A DNA stretch of 64,000 nt from Sabellastarte sp. h YS-2021 (GCA_964017235.1 OZ024931.1:137952033-138016032); one strand, 5' to 3'; shown: positions 20,966-34,124, counted from the first letter of the stretch. Notes: a model not told the origin generated them from the sequence alone. Program-made: numbers and translations.

Positions 20966-21977
20966 TGTTACGGTCACGGGCAAGCACGGTAGCAATTACC
21001 GGTTGTCTTAAAGTTGTAACAGAAAAAGCAAAAAGTTAAACTTAACAAAGTTATTCAACAATTAACAATAATGATTACAGTCAACTGGTATGCTCTTAAC
21101 CAAACACACTAATACAATAATAAGATCTAGCTGACCTAACCACTGAGATTAAGAGTTAAGTTTATCCGCCGTATCCAGCAATCTGTTCTGTAATCCGTCC
21201 TGTGGTGTATTCCATGATCTGTCCAATGTCCTGTGATCTGTCCAATGTTCACTCACACACAGATGTCTATATCCTGTGACCTGTCCCATGCTCAACAACA
21301 CAAAAGGTCCTTGTCCTGCTATCCTTTACATATCCAGTCACACAGAATGTCTGTTTGGAGATATTTAGAGAGTTAACACAACTGTACAGTCTGCTCCAAG
21401 ATATGGACAATGTCCAAAATGCAGTAAATCCACTCTCTGTCATATGAATGTACAATATCCAAAATATCCAAAGTATAATAGATCTGTCCAGACAATGTAT
21501 CCAGTTCACTCCAGTAAAAAATTCACAGTAATATAAGCATATATTATATTCCAAAACACAATAGCTCTCCTTATTGTCAGCGACTATAAAGTTCACTTGT
21601 GGTCAGATGTACATTCCTTTTTCATTCACAGAATCCTCTGGAATTGTACAGAACCAACTCAAAACAAACTTAAGCAACCTAGATTGAATGAGGAAGTTCT
21701 AGAACCTATGGTCTTCCCTCAAATCTATAAATAGTATCACTGTGGTTAACCTAGAGGAATTCCCCCCAGTCCATAAATGGATATATAAATACTATAAAAC
21801 ATAACACAAAAATCAATAACTCCCTTACTTCAGATGTTAACACATAAAAAGAATCAATAACACAGTTATCCTTTATGACAACATACAAACATAAAGCCTT
21901 GATTAAACAATGCATTAATATAGTGCCCAGTGAATGTAACACACAATGTACTGATATAGTGTCCAATATATGTAACA
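20966..21977 (-). repeat. LTR, array unit 2
   Basis: 1,012 bp copy. Same ends and same adjoining polypurine tract as the unit 1 LTR. Confidence 0.9.
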
Positions 21978-22269
21978 CCTCCCCCCTTAAAGAAAAATTT
22001 TGGAGGCCAAGGGGTTACAAAATTTTACAAAAATATACATATGTACAGGTAATAACCTTTCTCAAAACATCTTTATCTAAATACAAAAGTAAAATTGGTA
22101 CCATGTGTAACCTTCATAAACTTACTAATTACAGATATACAAATTACACTTCAAATACAGCTTCTGGACAGAGCATATCCGTGCAGATGCCACATTTTAC
22201 TTTTTCAAAGTCCTATTTACACACTGAATTCCTATCATTAACAGTGTTTTAAATAATAGCCATGAAAAG

Positions 22270-23355
22270 CTATGTTATACCTCTCTCAAAATATGGTTTT
22301 ACCATAGTTATTTCACACAAGTGGTTTGAATGTCTGTTATCACAGTTTCTAATAGCCCAATGGAGGGTTTCTACTGTCTGGGTCGCTAGGTATGACCCTA
22401 GATTTCTGGCCTGCAGTTTATTCAATTGGCCAGGTGATGACACTGAAACCTTGTCTCCAGGATTGAAGACAGGATTCTGCAATTCTTTATCAAAAAGCAT
22501 CTTCATTTTTTTGACTGAGAAATTTTTCAAATTTTGTTGCGCCAGCTCACAAGAGTTCTTCAACTTATCTCTGAACTTTGAGACATAATCTAACAGATTT
22601 AGACTCTCGGTGTTCTCAGATAACCAATTTTCATTCAACAGCTTGAGAGGACCACGGACTGAATGGCTAAAAACCAACTCAAAGGGACTAAAGCCTAAAG
22701 ACTCTTGAACAGACTCTCTAACTGCAAACAATAATAAGCTGATGCCTTCATCCCAATCTTTTTCATTATCTAAACAATATGTCCTAATCATATTCTTCAA
22801 AGTGGAATGGAACCTTTCAAGTGCACCTTGGGATTCTGGGTGATAAGTACTAGATTTGATCTGTTTGGCACCTAGTTGAAATACAACCTGTTGAAATAGT
22901 CCTGACATAAAATTGGACCCTTGATCTGACTGGATCTCTTTTGGTAAGCCAACTAAAGTAAAGAAATTAACCAGAGCTTTTGAGATTTTGGGAGCTGTTA
23001 TGTTGGTCAAAGGTATGGCTTCGGGAAATCTGGTCAAAGCGCACATAATGGTCAAGAGATATTGGTTTCTGGATTTAGTTTTTGGTAAGGGGCCTACACA
23101 GACAATTATCACTTTGCTAAATGGTTCCTAAAATGCTGGAATAGGTTTGAGAGGAGCTACCAGAATTTTTTGGTTTGGCTTCCCTACCATTTGACAAGTG
23201 TGACAAGTCTTGCAAAATTCTGCCACACAGTGCCGAATTTGAGGCCAATAGAAATGTTTGGTTATCTTGTTGTAAGTTTTGTTGATGCCTAAATGGCCAC
23301 CCATTGGAGATTCATGAGCCAATTTCAATATCTCACTTTGGTACACTTTTGGCAC
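22270..23355 (-). mobile_element. Integrase part, array unit 2 (fossil)
   Basis: Almost identical copy of the unit 1 integrase part, with the same zinc-binding and DDE blocks. Confidence 0.85.
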
Positions 23356-23415
23356 AACAACCTGGTGTACTACTGACCGTTCTTCAGATGCAGGGACATT
23401 TGGTGGCCTCCACTT

Positions 23416-24367
23416 TCACATAAGCACACCATTTCTGACGTAATAGCCTACAGAGACCTTGTCTAGTTCTATTGGCGGTAAGACCAACTTGAATAGAGAA
23501 GCTAATTCAGGGTCATTTTCCTGCTCTGAAATCAATTTTGATTTTGAAAGTGATACATCTTGACAGTCAATTGAGTCTTGTTTTTCAGAATCTATCCTAG
23601 CCTTGGGATGAGTGTCACTGGTATTCTGCACATCATGGTCATAGTTGTTTAAGAATGTATCTGATAAATCAGCTAAGACATCTGTAGATTGTTTACAATC
23701 TTTTGGTCCTTCTTGGGCCTTTTTGGCCATAGCTCGAGTCACAGCACAGGAGGGAAAAATACCAGGAAAAACCTCTTCTAGTTTCTCAGTGCTAACAAAA
23801 GTGATCAGCTTAGAAGTAACCTTAGGATCAGCAACTACCTTTCCACCTGCAAGATCATTTCCCAACAACAAAGATACCCCATTTAATGGGTAAAGTGGGC
23901 CTGGTACCCACAACAACAGAACCAGTAACTAAGTCTGATACTAAGTTGACCTTATGCAAGGGAACGTTCACACAGCCTCCTTCAATACCTTGCCCAATGA
24001 CACTCTCACCAGTAGATGTGCTTACACTCAATAGTAATACACCTTCTAAAAGTAAGGACTGAGTAGCTCCAGTGTCTCTTAATATCTTAATGGGGACCTG
24101 ACTGGAACTACTTTCCAAGGATACAAAACCCTCAGACACAAAAGGTTTGAACTCTTCCTTAATAATCTCAGACTTGTCTAAACCAGTACTACACTCTGCT
24201 CTATTGGGATTTGAGCGCCAGTTAGACTTGCTAGACACAAAGGCGTGGGGTGTTGCCTCCTTTTCTCTTCTCTTCTTTAAGAGCCAACAGTCAGACATAA
24301 CATGCCCAGGTTTCTTACAATAGTGGCAAACAGGAGCAAAGGATCTGGGTTTCCTATCCTTACTCAT
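23416..24367 (-). mobile_element. Protease and gag CCHC part, array unit 2 (fossil)
   Basis: Same parts as in unit 1; shares several base variants with unit 4 near 24,160-24,230. Confidence 0.82.
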
Positions 24368-24900
24368 CTGTACAGGAACCACTTCACCCACAGTCTATCC
24401 ACTGGAATCTGTATTTTGCACTGAATAGGGCCTGTCGAACCAAGGAAAAGAAGCTCTTGTAGTTGAAATAGTCACTGTCTGATTTATTTAGCTTTTTCAT
24501 GGTGATATGTTTCCTGTCTATGACCCCTATAGTGTGGGGACATTCCATTTGGTCCTGAATTTCTCCTGTATTATTTTCCAGTCATTAGGGCTATCAGGGC
24601 AATGCATATATTTGTCTTGGAATTCAGCAAGGATGGCTTGGCAGACCTGGGAGACTACTTTGCAGATGGTGGTGTGGGACCAACCAGACAGTGATACTGC
24701 AAGGATTTGGAAGTGTGTCCAGTGACCAGGTGTCTCATGGTTATTGCCAGTTTAAGTACAACCTCTAATGGCGTCCTGAAAGTGGTGACTGACTTCTTGA
24801 TGCGAGAATATATGCATTCTTTGATGAGGTCAATAAAAGCAGGGACATCCTGATGAAATTCTGGTATCCTGGGATATTGGTGTATATGAGGTCGGGCAGT
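24368..24900 (-). mobile_element. Harbinger transposase fragment, array copy 3
   Basis: Third copy of the 533-bp Harbinger fragment, differing by only a few bases from copy 2. Confidence 0.9.
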
Positions 24901-25912
24901 TGTTACGGTCACGGGCAAGCACGGTAGCAATTACCGGTTGTCTTAAAGTTGTAACAGAAAAAGCAAAAAGTTAAACTTAACAAAGTTATTCAACAATTAA
25001 CAATAATGATTACAGTCAACTGGTATGCTCTTAACCAAACACACTAATACAATAATAAGATCTAGCTGACCTAACCACTGAGATTAAGAGTTAAGTTTAT
25101 CCGCCGTATCCAGCAATCTGTTCTGTAATCCGTCCTGTGGTGTATTCCATGATCTGTCCAATGTCCTGTGATCTGTCCAATGTTCACTCACACACAGATG
25201 TCTATATCCTGTGACCTGTCCCATGCTCAACAACACAAAAGGTCCTTGTCCTGCTATCCTTTACATATCCAGTCACACAGAATGTCTGTTTGGAGATATT
25301 TAGAGAGTTAACACAACTGTACAGTCTGCTCCAAGATATGGACAATGTCCAAAATGCAGTAAATCCACTCTCTGTCATATGAATGTACAATATCCAAAAT
25401 ATCCAAAGTATAATAGATCTGTCCAGACAATGTATCCAGTTCACTCCAGTAAAAAATTCACAGTAATATAAGCATATATTATATTCCAAAACACAATAGC
25501 TCTCCTTATTGTCAGCGACTATAAAGTTCACTTGTGGTCAGATGTACATTCCTTTTTCATTCACAGAATCCTCTGGAATTGTACAGAACCAACTCAAAAC
25601 AAACTTAAGCAACCTAGATTGAATGAGGAAGTTCTAGAACCTATGGTCTTCCCTCAAATCTATAAATAGTATCACTGAGGTTAACCTAGAGGAATTCCCC
25701 CCAGTCCATAAATGGATATATAAATACTATAAAACATAACACAAAAATCAATAACTCCCTTACTTCAGATGTTAACACATAAAAAGAATCAATAACACAG
25801 TTATCCTTTATGACAACATACTAACATAAAGCCTTGATTAAACAATGCATTAATATAGTGCCCAGTGAATGTAACACACAATGTACTGATATAGTGTCCA
25901 ATATATGTAACA
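24901..25912 (-). repeat. LTR, array unit 3
   Basis: 1,012 bp copy, nearly identical to the LTRs in units 2 and 4. Confidence 0.9.
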
Positions 25913-26204
25913 CCTCCCCCCTTAAAGAAAAATTTTGGAGGCCAAGGGGTTACAAAATTTTACAAAAATATACATATGTACAGGTAATAACCTTTCTCAA
26001 AACATCTTTATCTAAATACAAAAGTAAAATTGGTACCATGTGTAACCTTCATAAACTTACTAATTACAGATATACAAATTACACTTCAAATACAGCTTCT
26101 GGACAGAGCATATCCGTGCAGATGCCACATTTTACTTTTTCAAAGTCCTATTTACACACTGAATTCCTATCATTAACAGTGTTTTAAATAATAGCCATGA
26201 AAAG

Positions 26205-27290
26205 CTATGTTATACCTCTCTCAAAATATGGTTTTACCATAGTTATTTCACACAAGTGGTTTGAATGTCTGTTATCACAGTTTCTAATAGCCCAATGGAG
26301 GGTTTCTACTGTCTGGGTCGCTAGGTATGACCCTAGATTTCTGGCCTGCAGTTTATTCAATTGGCCAGGTGATGACACTGAAACCTTGTCTCCAGGATTG
26401 AAGACAGGATTCTGCAATTCTTTATCAAAAAGCATCTTCATTTTTTTGACTGAGAATTTTTTCAAATTTTGTTGCGCCAGCTCACAAGAGTTCTTCAACT
26501 TATCTCTGAACTTTGAGACATAATCTAACAGATTTAGACTCTCGGTGTTCTCAGATAACCAATTTTCATTCAACAGCTTGAGAGGACCACGGACTGAATG
26601 GCTAAAAACCAACTCAAAGGGACTAAAGCCTAAAGACTCTTGAACAGACTCTCTAACTGCAAACAATAATAAGCTGATGCCTTCATCCCAATCTTTTTCA
26701 TTGTCTAAACAATATGTCCTAATCATATTCTTCAAAGTGGAATGGAACCTTTCAAGTGCACCTTGGGATTCTGGGTGATAAGTACTAGATTTGATCTGTT
26801 TGGCACCTAGTTGAAATACAACCTGTTGAAATAGTCCTGACATAAAATTGGACCCTTGATCTGACTGGATCTCTTTTGGTAAGCCAACTAAAGTAAAGAA
26901 ATTAACCAGAGCTTTTGAGATTTTGGGAGCTGTTATGTTGGTCAAAGGTATGGCTTCGGGAAATCTGGTCAAAGCGCACATAATGGTCAAGAGATATTGG
27001 TTTCTGGATTTAGTTTTTGGTAAGGGGCCTACACAGACAATTATCACTTTGCTAAATGGTTCCTAAAATGCTGGAATAGGTTTGAGAGGAGCTACCAGAA
27101 TTTTTTGGTTTGGCTTCCCTACCATTTGACAAGTGTGACAAGTCTTGCAAAATTCTGCCACACAGTGCCGAATTTGAGGCCAATAGAAATGTTTGGTTAT
27201 CTTGTTGTAAGTTTTGTTGATGCCTAAATGGCCACCCATTGGAGATTCATGAGCCAATTTCAATATCTCACTTTGGTACACTTTTGGCAC
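26205..27290 (-). mobile_element. Integrase part, array unit 3 (fossil)
   Basis: Almost identical copy of the unit 1 integrase part. Confidence 0.85.
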
Positions 27291-27350
27291 AACAACCTGG
27301 TGTACTACTGACCGTTCTTCAGATGCAGGGACATTTGGTGGCCTCCACTT

Positions 27351-28302
27351 TCACATAAGCACACCATTTCTGACGTAATAGCCTACAGAGACCTTGTCTA
27401 GTTCTATTGGCGGTAAGACCAACTTGAATAGAGAAGCTAATTCAGGGTCATTTTCCTGCTCTGAAATCAATTTTGATTTTGAAAGTGATACATCTTGACA
27501 GTCAATTGAGTCTTGTTTTTCAGAATCTATCCTAGCCTTGGGATGAGTGTCACTGGTATTCTGCACATCATGGTCATAGTTGTTTAAGAATGTATCTGAT
27601 AAATCAGCTAAGACATCTGTAGATTGTTTACAATCTTTTGGTCCTTCTTGGGCCTTTTTGGCCATAGCTCGAGTCACAGCACAGGAGGGAAAAATACCAG
27701 GAAAAACCTCTTCTAGTTTCTCAGTGCTAACAAAAGTGATCAGCTTAGAAGTAACCTTAGGATCAGCAACTACCTTTCCACCTCCAAGATCATTTCCCAA
27801 CAACAAAGATACCCCATTTAATGGGTAAAGTGGGCCTGGTACCCACAACAACAGAACCAGTAACTAAGTCTGATACTAAGTTGACCTTATGCAAGGGAAC
27901 GTTCACACAGCCTCCTTCAATACCTTGCCCAATGACACTCTCACCAGTAGATGTGCTTACACTCAATAGTAATACACCTTCTAAAAGTAAGGACTGAGTA
28001 GCTCCAGTGTCTCTTAATATCTTAATGGGGACCTGACTGGAACTACTTTCCAAGGATACAAAACCCTCAGACACAAAAGGTTTGAACTCTTCCCTAATAA
28101 TCTCAGACTTGTCTAAACCAGTACTATACTCTGCTCTATTGGGATTTGAACGCCAGTTAGACTTGCTAGACACAAAGGCGTGGGGTGTTGCCTCCTTTTC
28201 TCTTCTCTTCTTTAAGAGCCAACAGTCAGACATAACATGCCCAGGTTTCTTACAATAGTGGCAAACAGGAGCAAAGGATCTGGGTTTCCTATCCTTACTC
28301 AT
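27351..28302 (-). mobile_element. Protease and gag CCHC part, array unit 3 (fossil)
   Basis: Same parts; shares variants with unit 1 near 28,090-28,150. Confidence 0.82.
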
Positions 28303-28835
28303 CTGTACAGGAACCACTTCACCCACAGTCTATCCACTGGAATCTGTATTTTGCACTGAATAGGGCCTGTCGAACCAAGGAAAAGAAGCTCTTGTAGTTG
28401 AAATAGTCACTGTCTGATTTATTTAGCTTTTTCATGGTGATATGTTTCCTGTCTATGACCCCTATAGTGTGGGGACATTCCATTTGGTCCTGAATTTCTC
28501 CTGTATTATTTTCCAGTCATTAGGGCTATCAGGGCAATGCATATATTTGTCTTGGAATTCAGCAAGGATGGCTTGGCAGACCTGGGAGACTACTTTGCAG
28601 ATGGTGGTGTGGGACCAACCAGACAGTGATACTGCAAGGATTTGGAAGTGTGTCCAGTGACCAGGTGTCTCATGGTTATTGCCAGTTTAAGTACAACCTC
28701 TAATGGCGTCCTGAAAGTGGTGACTGACTTCTTGATGCGAGAATATATGCATTCTTTGATGAGGTCAATAAAAGCAGGGACATCCTGATGAAATTCTGGT
28801 ATCCTGGGATATTGGTGTATATGAGGTCGGGCAGT
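28303..28835 (-). mobile_element. Harbinger transposase fragment, array copy 4
   Basis: Fourth copy of the 533-bp Harbinger fragment, bounded by the gag junction on the left and an LTR on the right. Confidence 0.9.
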
Positions 28836-29847
28836 TGTTACGGTCACGGGCAAGCACGGTAGCAATTACCGGTTGTCTTAAAGTTGTAACAGAAAAAGCA
28901 AAAAGTTAAACTTAACAAAGTTATTCAACAATTAACAATAATGATTACAGTCAACTGGTATGCTCTTAACCAAACACACTAATACAATAATAAGATCTAG
29001 CTGACCTAACCACTGAGATTAAGAGTTAAGTTTATCCGCCGTATCCAGCAATCTGTTCTGTAATCCGTCCTGTGGTGTATTCCATGATCTGTCCAATGTC
29101 CTGTGATCTGTCCAATGTTCACTCACACACAGATGTCTATATCCTGTGACCTGTCCCATGCTCAACAACACAAAAGGTCCTTGTCCTGCTATCCTTTACA
29201 TATCCAGTCACACAGAATGTCTGTTTGGAGATATTTAGAGAGTTAACACAACTGTACAGTCTGCTCCAAGATATGGACAATGTCCAAAATGCAGTAAATC
29301 CACTCTCTGTCATATGAATGTACAATATCCAAAATATCCAAAGTATAATAGATCTGTCCAGACAATGTATCCAGTTCACTCCAGTAAAAAATTCACAGTA
29401 ATATAAGCATATATTATATTCCAAAACACAATAGCTCTCCTTATTGTCAGCGACTATAAAGTTCACTTGTGGTCAGATGTACATTCCTTTTTCATTCACA
29501 GAATCCTCTGGAATTGTACAGAACCAACTCAAAACAAACTTAAGCAACCTAGATTGAATGAGGAAGTTCTAGAACCTATGGTCTTCCCTCAAATCTATAA
29601 ATAGTATCACTGAGGTTAACCTAGAGGAATTCCCCCCAGTCCATAAATGGATATATAAATACTATAAAACATAACACAAAAATCAATAACTCCCTTACTT
29701 CAGATGTTAACACATAAAAAGAATCAATAACACAGTTATCCTTTATGACAACATACAAACATAAAGCCTTGATTAAACAATGCATTAATATAGTGCCCAG
29801 TGAATGTAACACACAATGTACTGATATAGTGTCCAATATATGTAACA
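28836..29847 (-). repeat. LTR, array unit 4
   Basis: 1,012 bp copy, nearly identical to the LTRs in units 2 and 3; beside the polypurine tract at 29,848. Confidence 0.9.
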
Positions 29848-30139
29848 CCTCCCCCCTTAAAGAAAAATTTTGGAGGCCAAGGGGTTACAAAATTTTACAA
29901 AAATATACATATGTACAGGTAATAACCTTTCTCAAAACATCTTTATCTAAATACAAAAGTAAAATTGGTACCATGTGTAACCTTCATAAACTTACTAATT
30001 ACAGATATACAAATTACACTTCAAATACAGCTTCTGGACAGAGCATATCCGTGCAGATGCCACATTTTACTTTTTCAAAGTCCTATTTACACACTGAATT
30101 CCTATCATTAACAGTGTTTTAAATAATAGCCATGAAAAG

Positions 30140-31223
30140 CTATGTTATACCTCTCTCAAAATATGGTTTTACCATAGTTATTTCACACAAGTGGTTTGAA
30201 TGTCTGTTATCACAGTTTCTAATAGCCCAATGGAGGGTTTCTACTGTCTGGGTCACTAGGTATGACCCTAGATTTCTGGCCTGCAGTTTATTCAATTGGC
30301 CAGGTGATGACACTGAAACCTTGTCTCCAGGATTGAAGACAGGATTCTGCAATTCTTTATCAAAAAGCATCTTCATTTTTGACTGAGAATTTTTTCAAAT
30401 TTTGTTGCGCCAGCTCACAAGAGTTCTTCAACTTATCTCTGAACTTTGAGACATAATCTAACAGATTTAGACTCTCGGTGTTCTCAGATAACCAATTTTC
30501 ATTCAACAGCTTGAGAGGACCACGGACTGAATGGCCAAAAACCAACTCAAAGGGACTAAAGCCTAAAGACTCTTGAACAGACTCTCTAACTGCAAACAAT
30601 AATAAGCTGATGCCTTCATCCCAATCTTTTTCATTGTCTAAACAATATGTCCTAATCATATTCTTCAAAGTGGAATGGAACCTTTCAAGTGCACCTTGGG
30701 ATTCTGGGTGATAAGCACTAGATTTGATCTGTTTGGCACCTAGTTGAAATACAACCTGCTGAAATAGTCCTGACATAAAATTGGACCCTTGATCTGACTG
30801 GATCTCTTTTGGTAAGCCAACTAAAGTAAAGAAATTAACCAGAGCTTTTGAGATTTTGGGAGCTGTTATGTTGGTCAAAGGTATGGCTTCGGGAAATCTG
30901 GTCAAAGCGCACATAATGGTCAAGAGATATTGGTTTCTGGATTTAGTTTTTGGTAAGGGGCCTACACAGACAATTATCACTTTGCTAAATGGTTCCTAAA
31001 ATGCTGGAATAGGTTTGAGAGGAGCTACCAGAATTTTTTGGTTTGGCTTCCCTACCATTTGACAAGTGTGACAAGTCTTGCAAAATTCTGCCACACAGTG
31101 CCGAATTTGAGGCCAATAGAAATGTTTGGTTATCTTGTTGTAAGTTTTGTTGATGCCTAAATGGCCACCCATTGGAGATTCATGAGCCAATTTCAATATC
31201 TCACTTTGGTACACTTTTGGCAC
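30140..31223 (-). mobile_element. Integrase part, array unit 4 (fossil)
   Basis: Copy belonging to the right-most unit, with a few private differences from units 1-3. It is the one contiguous with the parent protease and gag. Confidence 0.85.
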
Positions 31224-32201
31224 AACAATCTGGTGTACTACTGACCGTTCTTCAGATGCAGGGACGTTTGGTGGCCTCCACTTTCACATAAGCACACCAT
31301 TTCTGACGTAATAGCCTACAGGGACCTTGTCTAGCTCTATTGGCGGTAAGACCAACTTGAATAGATAAGCTAATTCGGGGTCATTTTCCTGCTCTGAAAT
31401 CAATTTTGATTTTGAAAGTGATACATCTTGACAGTCAATTGAGTCTTGTTTTTCAGAATCTATCCTAGCCTTGGGATGAGTGTCACTGGTATTCTGCACA
31501 TCATGGTCATAGTTGTTTAAGAATGTATCTGATAAATCAGCTAAGACATCTGTAGATTGTTTACAATCTTTTGGTCCTTCTTGGGCCTTTTTGGCCATAG
31601 CTCGAGTCACAGCACAGGAGGGAAAAATACCAGGAAAAACCTCTTCTAGTTTCTCAGTGCTAACAAAAGTGATCAGCTTAGAAGTAACCTTAGGATCAGC
31701 AACTACCTTTCCACCTGCAAGATCATTTCCCAACAACAAAGATACCCCATTTAATGGGTAAAGTGGGCCTGGTACCCACAACAACAGAACCAGTAACTAA
31801 GTCTGATACTAAGTTGACCTTATGCAAGGGAATGTTCACACAGCCTCCTTCAATACCTTGCCCAATGACACTCTCACCAGTAGATGTGCTTACACTCAAT
31901 AGTAATACACCTTCTAAAAGTAAGGACTGAGTAGCTCCAGTGTCTCTTAATATCTTAATGGGGACCTGACTGGAACTACTTTCCAAGGATACAAAACCCT
32001 CAGACACAAAAGGTTTGAACTCTTCCTTAATAATCTCAGACTTGTCTAAACCAGTACTACACTCTGCTCTATTGGGATTTGAGCGCCAGTTAGACTTGCT
32101 AGACACAAAGGCGTGGGGTGTTGCCTCCTTTTCTCTTCTCTTCTTTAAGAGCCAACAGTCAGACATAACATGCCCAGGTTTCTTACAATAGTGGCAAACA
32201 G

Positions 32202-33497
32202 GAGCAAAGGATCTGGGTTTCCTATCCTTACTCATTGTCTGATTTGAAGTTTGACCCTTATCTGAACTCTTTTCTGGAGCTACATTTTCAGATTTCTTTC
32301 CTATTTCTGGATAAGACTTTTTAGCAGGACTGAAAGACTTATTCTTGTTGAAAGTGGACTTGTGAGTTAGCGCATAGTCATCAGCATAAGCTGCTGCTTT
32401 TGCCAAATTTTCAACTTTTTGTTCATCTAGATAGGTTTTAATGTCATCACGAACACACCTTTTGAACTCTTCAATCAAAATAACTTGCCTAAGTTTTTCA
32501 AAGTCTGTACCTACTTCCCTAGAATTACACCATCTGTCAAAGTACACTTCTTTCTCATGGGCAAATTCAGCATGACTTTGACTTTCTTGTTTACAATAAT
32601 TTCTGAATTTTTGACGATATGCTTCTGGTACCAACTCATATGCTTTCAAAATAGCATTTTTGACTGAGTTATAGTCCACACATTCAGAAATTGGCAAAGC
32701 CATGTATGCCTCTTGGGCCTTTCCCCTCAAAACACTTTGCAGCAATAAAGGCCACTGGTCTGGAGGCCATTTCAAAATTTTGAGCTACTCTTTCAAAGTG
32801 TTGAAAGTACTTATCGACCTCTGACTCATTAAAAGGTGGTACCAGTCAAGCATGAGCAAAGGATCTGGGTTTCCTATCCTTACTCATAGTCTGATTTGAG
32901 GTTTGACCCTTATCTGAACTCTTTTCCGGAGCTATATTTTCAGATTTTTTTCCTATTTCTGGATAAGACTTTTTAGCAGGACCAAAGGACTTATTCTTGT
33001 TGAAAGTGGACGTGTGAGTTAGCGCATAGTCATCAGCATAAGCTGCTGCTTTTGCAAAATTTTCAACTTTTTGTTCATCTAGATAGGTTTTAATGTTATC
33101 ACGAACACACCTTTTGAACTCTTCAATCAAAATAACTTGCCTAAGTTTTTCAAAGTCTGTACCTACTTCCCTAGAATTACACCATCTGTCAAAGTACACT
33201 TCTTTCTCATGGGCAAATTCAACATGAGTTTGACTTTCTTGTTTACGATAATTTCTGAATCTTTGACAATATGCTTCTGGTACCAACTCATATGCTTTCA
33301 AAATAGCATTTTTGACAGAATTATAGTCCACACATTCAGAAATTGGCAAAGCCATGTATGCCTCCTGGCCTTTCCCCTCAAAGCACTTTGTAGCAATAAA
33401 GGGCATTGGTCTGTGGGCCATCTCAAATTTTGAGCTACTCTTTCAAAGTGTTGAAAGTATTTATCGACCTCCAACTCATTAAAAGGTGGTACCAGTC
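32202..33497 (-). repeat. ~650-bp direct duplication within gag
   Basis: 32,202-32,847 and 32,854-33,497 match along their length (from 'gagcaaaggatctgggtttc' to 'ggtggtaccagtc') with a few percent difference, so this duplication is older than the four-unit array. Confidence 0.88.
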
Positions 33498-33620
33498 GCA
33501 CATTTTTACCCAAATCAAATTTGGTAGCAATGGACTCTTCATGGGCAATTCTGCGGGCATTGAGTTCTAAAGCTCTTATTTCTCTTTCATGTTTAAGTGC
33601 ACGCTCTTCCTTTTGAGCTT

Positions 33621-33714
33621 CAAGCTCTTCTTTTCGCTGTTGAGCTTGTGCCTCAAGCTCTTCTTTTCGCTGTTGAGCTTGTGCCTCAAGCTCTTCTTTT
33701 CGCTGTTGAGCTTC
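33621..33714 (-). repeat. 33-bp tandem repeat, about 2.8 copies, in the gag coiled coil
   Basis: Three head-to-tail copies start at 33621, 33654 and 33687. On the minus strand they encode an 11-residue Glu/Gln/Ala/Leu word, so copy number changes keep the frame of a coiled coil. Confidence 0.9.
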
Positions 33715-34099
33715 AAGCTCTCTTTCTCTGGCTTCAAATTCTTCAAAAGTTTTAGCTCTCTTTCAATTTCTAATCGCCTGATCTCATATTGCCCAGAAGG
33801 TTCCATTGGTAGAGGTTTATATACTTCTAAACAACTATCAGGTAAAACATCTTCATCAACTAACTGTTCAACAATGAGCCTTTTAAGTTCATGTTTACAC
33901 GTTGACCTTTTCACCTCTAACTGTAACTCTTGCGCTATCTGCATCAATATATCTTTTTTAAAAGTTTCTAGAACTTCCATAGATGGTGACTGTACAAACT
34001 CTTTAGCACTGGCCATTTTTGAGCACTGTTGACTGTAACAAATTGTCGAATTAAATGAATTTTTAAAATGTTATTTGAACGGTGGAATCAAATGGTTGA

Positions 34100-34117
34100 A
34101 TCCCGGACGAGCCCCCA
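34100..34117 (-). other. Primer-binding site matching tRNA-Pro
   Basis: On the minus strand these 18 bases read TGGGGGCTCGTCCGGGAT, the proline-tRNA primer site well known from murine leukaemia viruses. It lies 7 bases inside the LTR at 34,125, the expected place. Confidence 0.85.
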
Positions 34118-34124
34118 ATTTTCC

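Larger units (their letters stand above)
20433..24367 (-). repeat. Hybrid array unit 2 (3,935 bp)
   Basis: Same order as unit 1: Harbinger piece 20433-20965, LTR 20966-21977, integrase 22270-23355, protease/gag end 23416-24367. It is joined to unit 1 by the junction 'ccttactcatctgtacagg', in which gag sequence runs straight into Harbinger sequence. Confidence 0.95.
24368..28302 (-). repeat. Hybrid array unit 3 (3,935 bp)
   Basis: Harbinger piece 24368-24900, LTR 24901-25912, integrase 26205-27290, protease/gag end 27351-28302. Same junction word on both sides. In the protease/gag part it shares variants with unit 1 rather than with units 2 and 4. Confidence 0.95.
28303..32235 (-). repeat. 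Hybrid array unit 4 (3,933 bp), continuous with the parent gag
   Basis: Harbinger piece 28303-28835, LTR 28836-29847, integrase 30140-31223, protease/gag end from 31284. At 32,233-32,235 the sequence continues into the rest of gag instead of Harbinger, so the right border of this unit is the ancestral one. Its integrase/protease part carries the most private differences of the four. Confidence 0.95.
31284..34016 (-). mobile_element. Protease and full-length-side gag of the parent copy (fossil)
   Basis: The only copy in which gag continues upstream. From 34,016 the order is: an ATG start with a SAP-like helical part (MASAKEFVQSPSMEVLETF), a Glu/Lys/Leu coiled coil with a 33-bp repeat, a SCAN-like part (ILKAYELVPEAYRQKFRNY, GTDFEKLRQVILIEEFKRCV), a Lys/Ser linker, the CCHC knuckle and protease. 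The start resembles that of fish KRBA2-like gypsy gag proteins. The SCAN-like segment is present twice because of a ~650-bp internal duplication. The part is broken. Confidence 0.82.
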
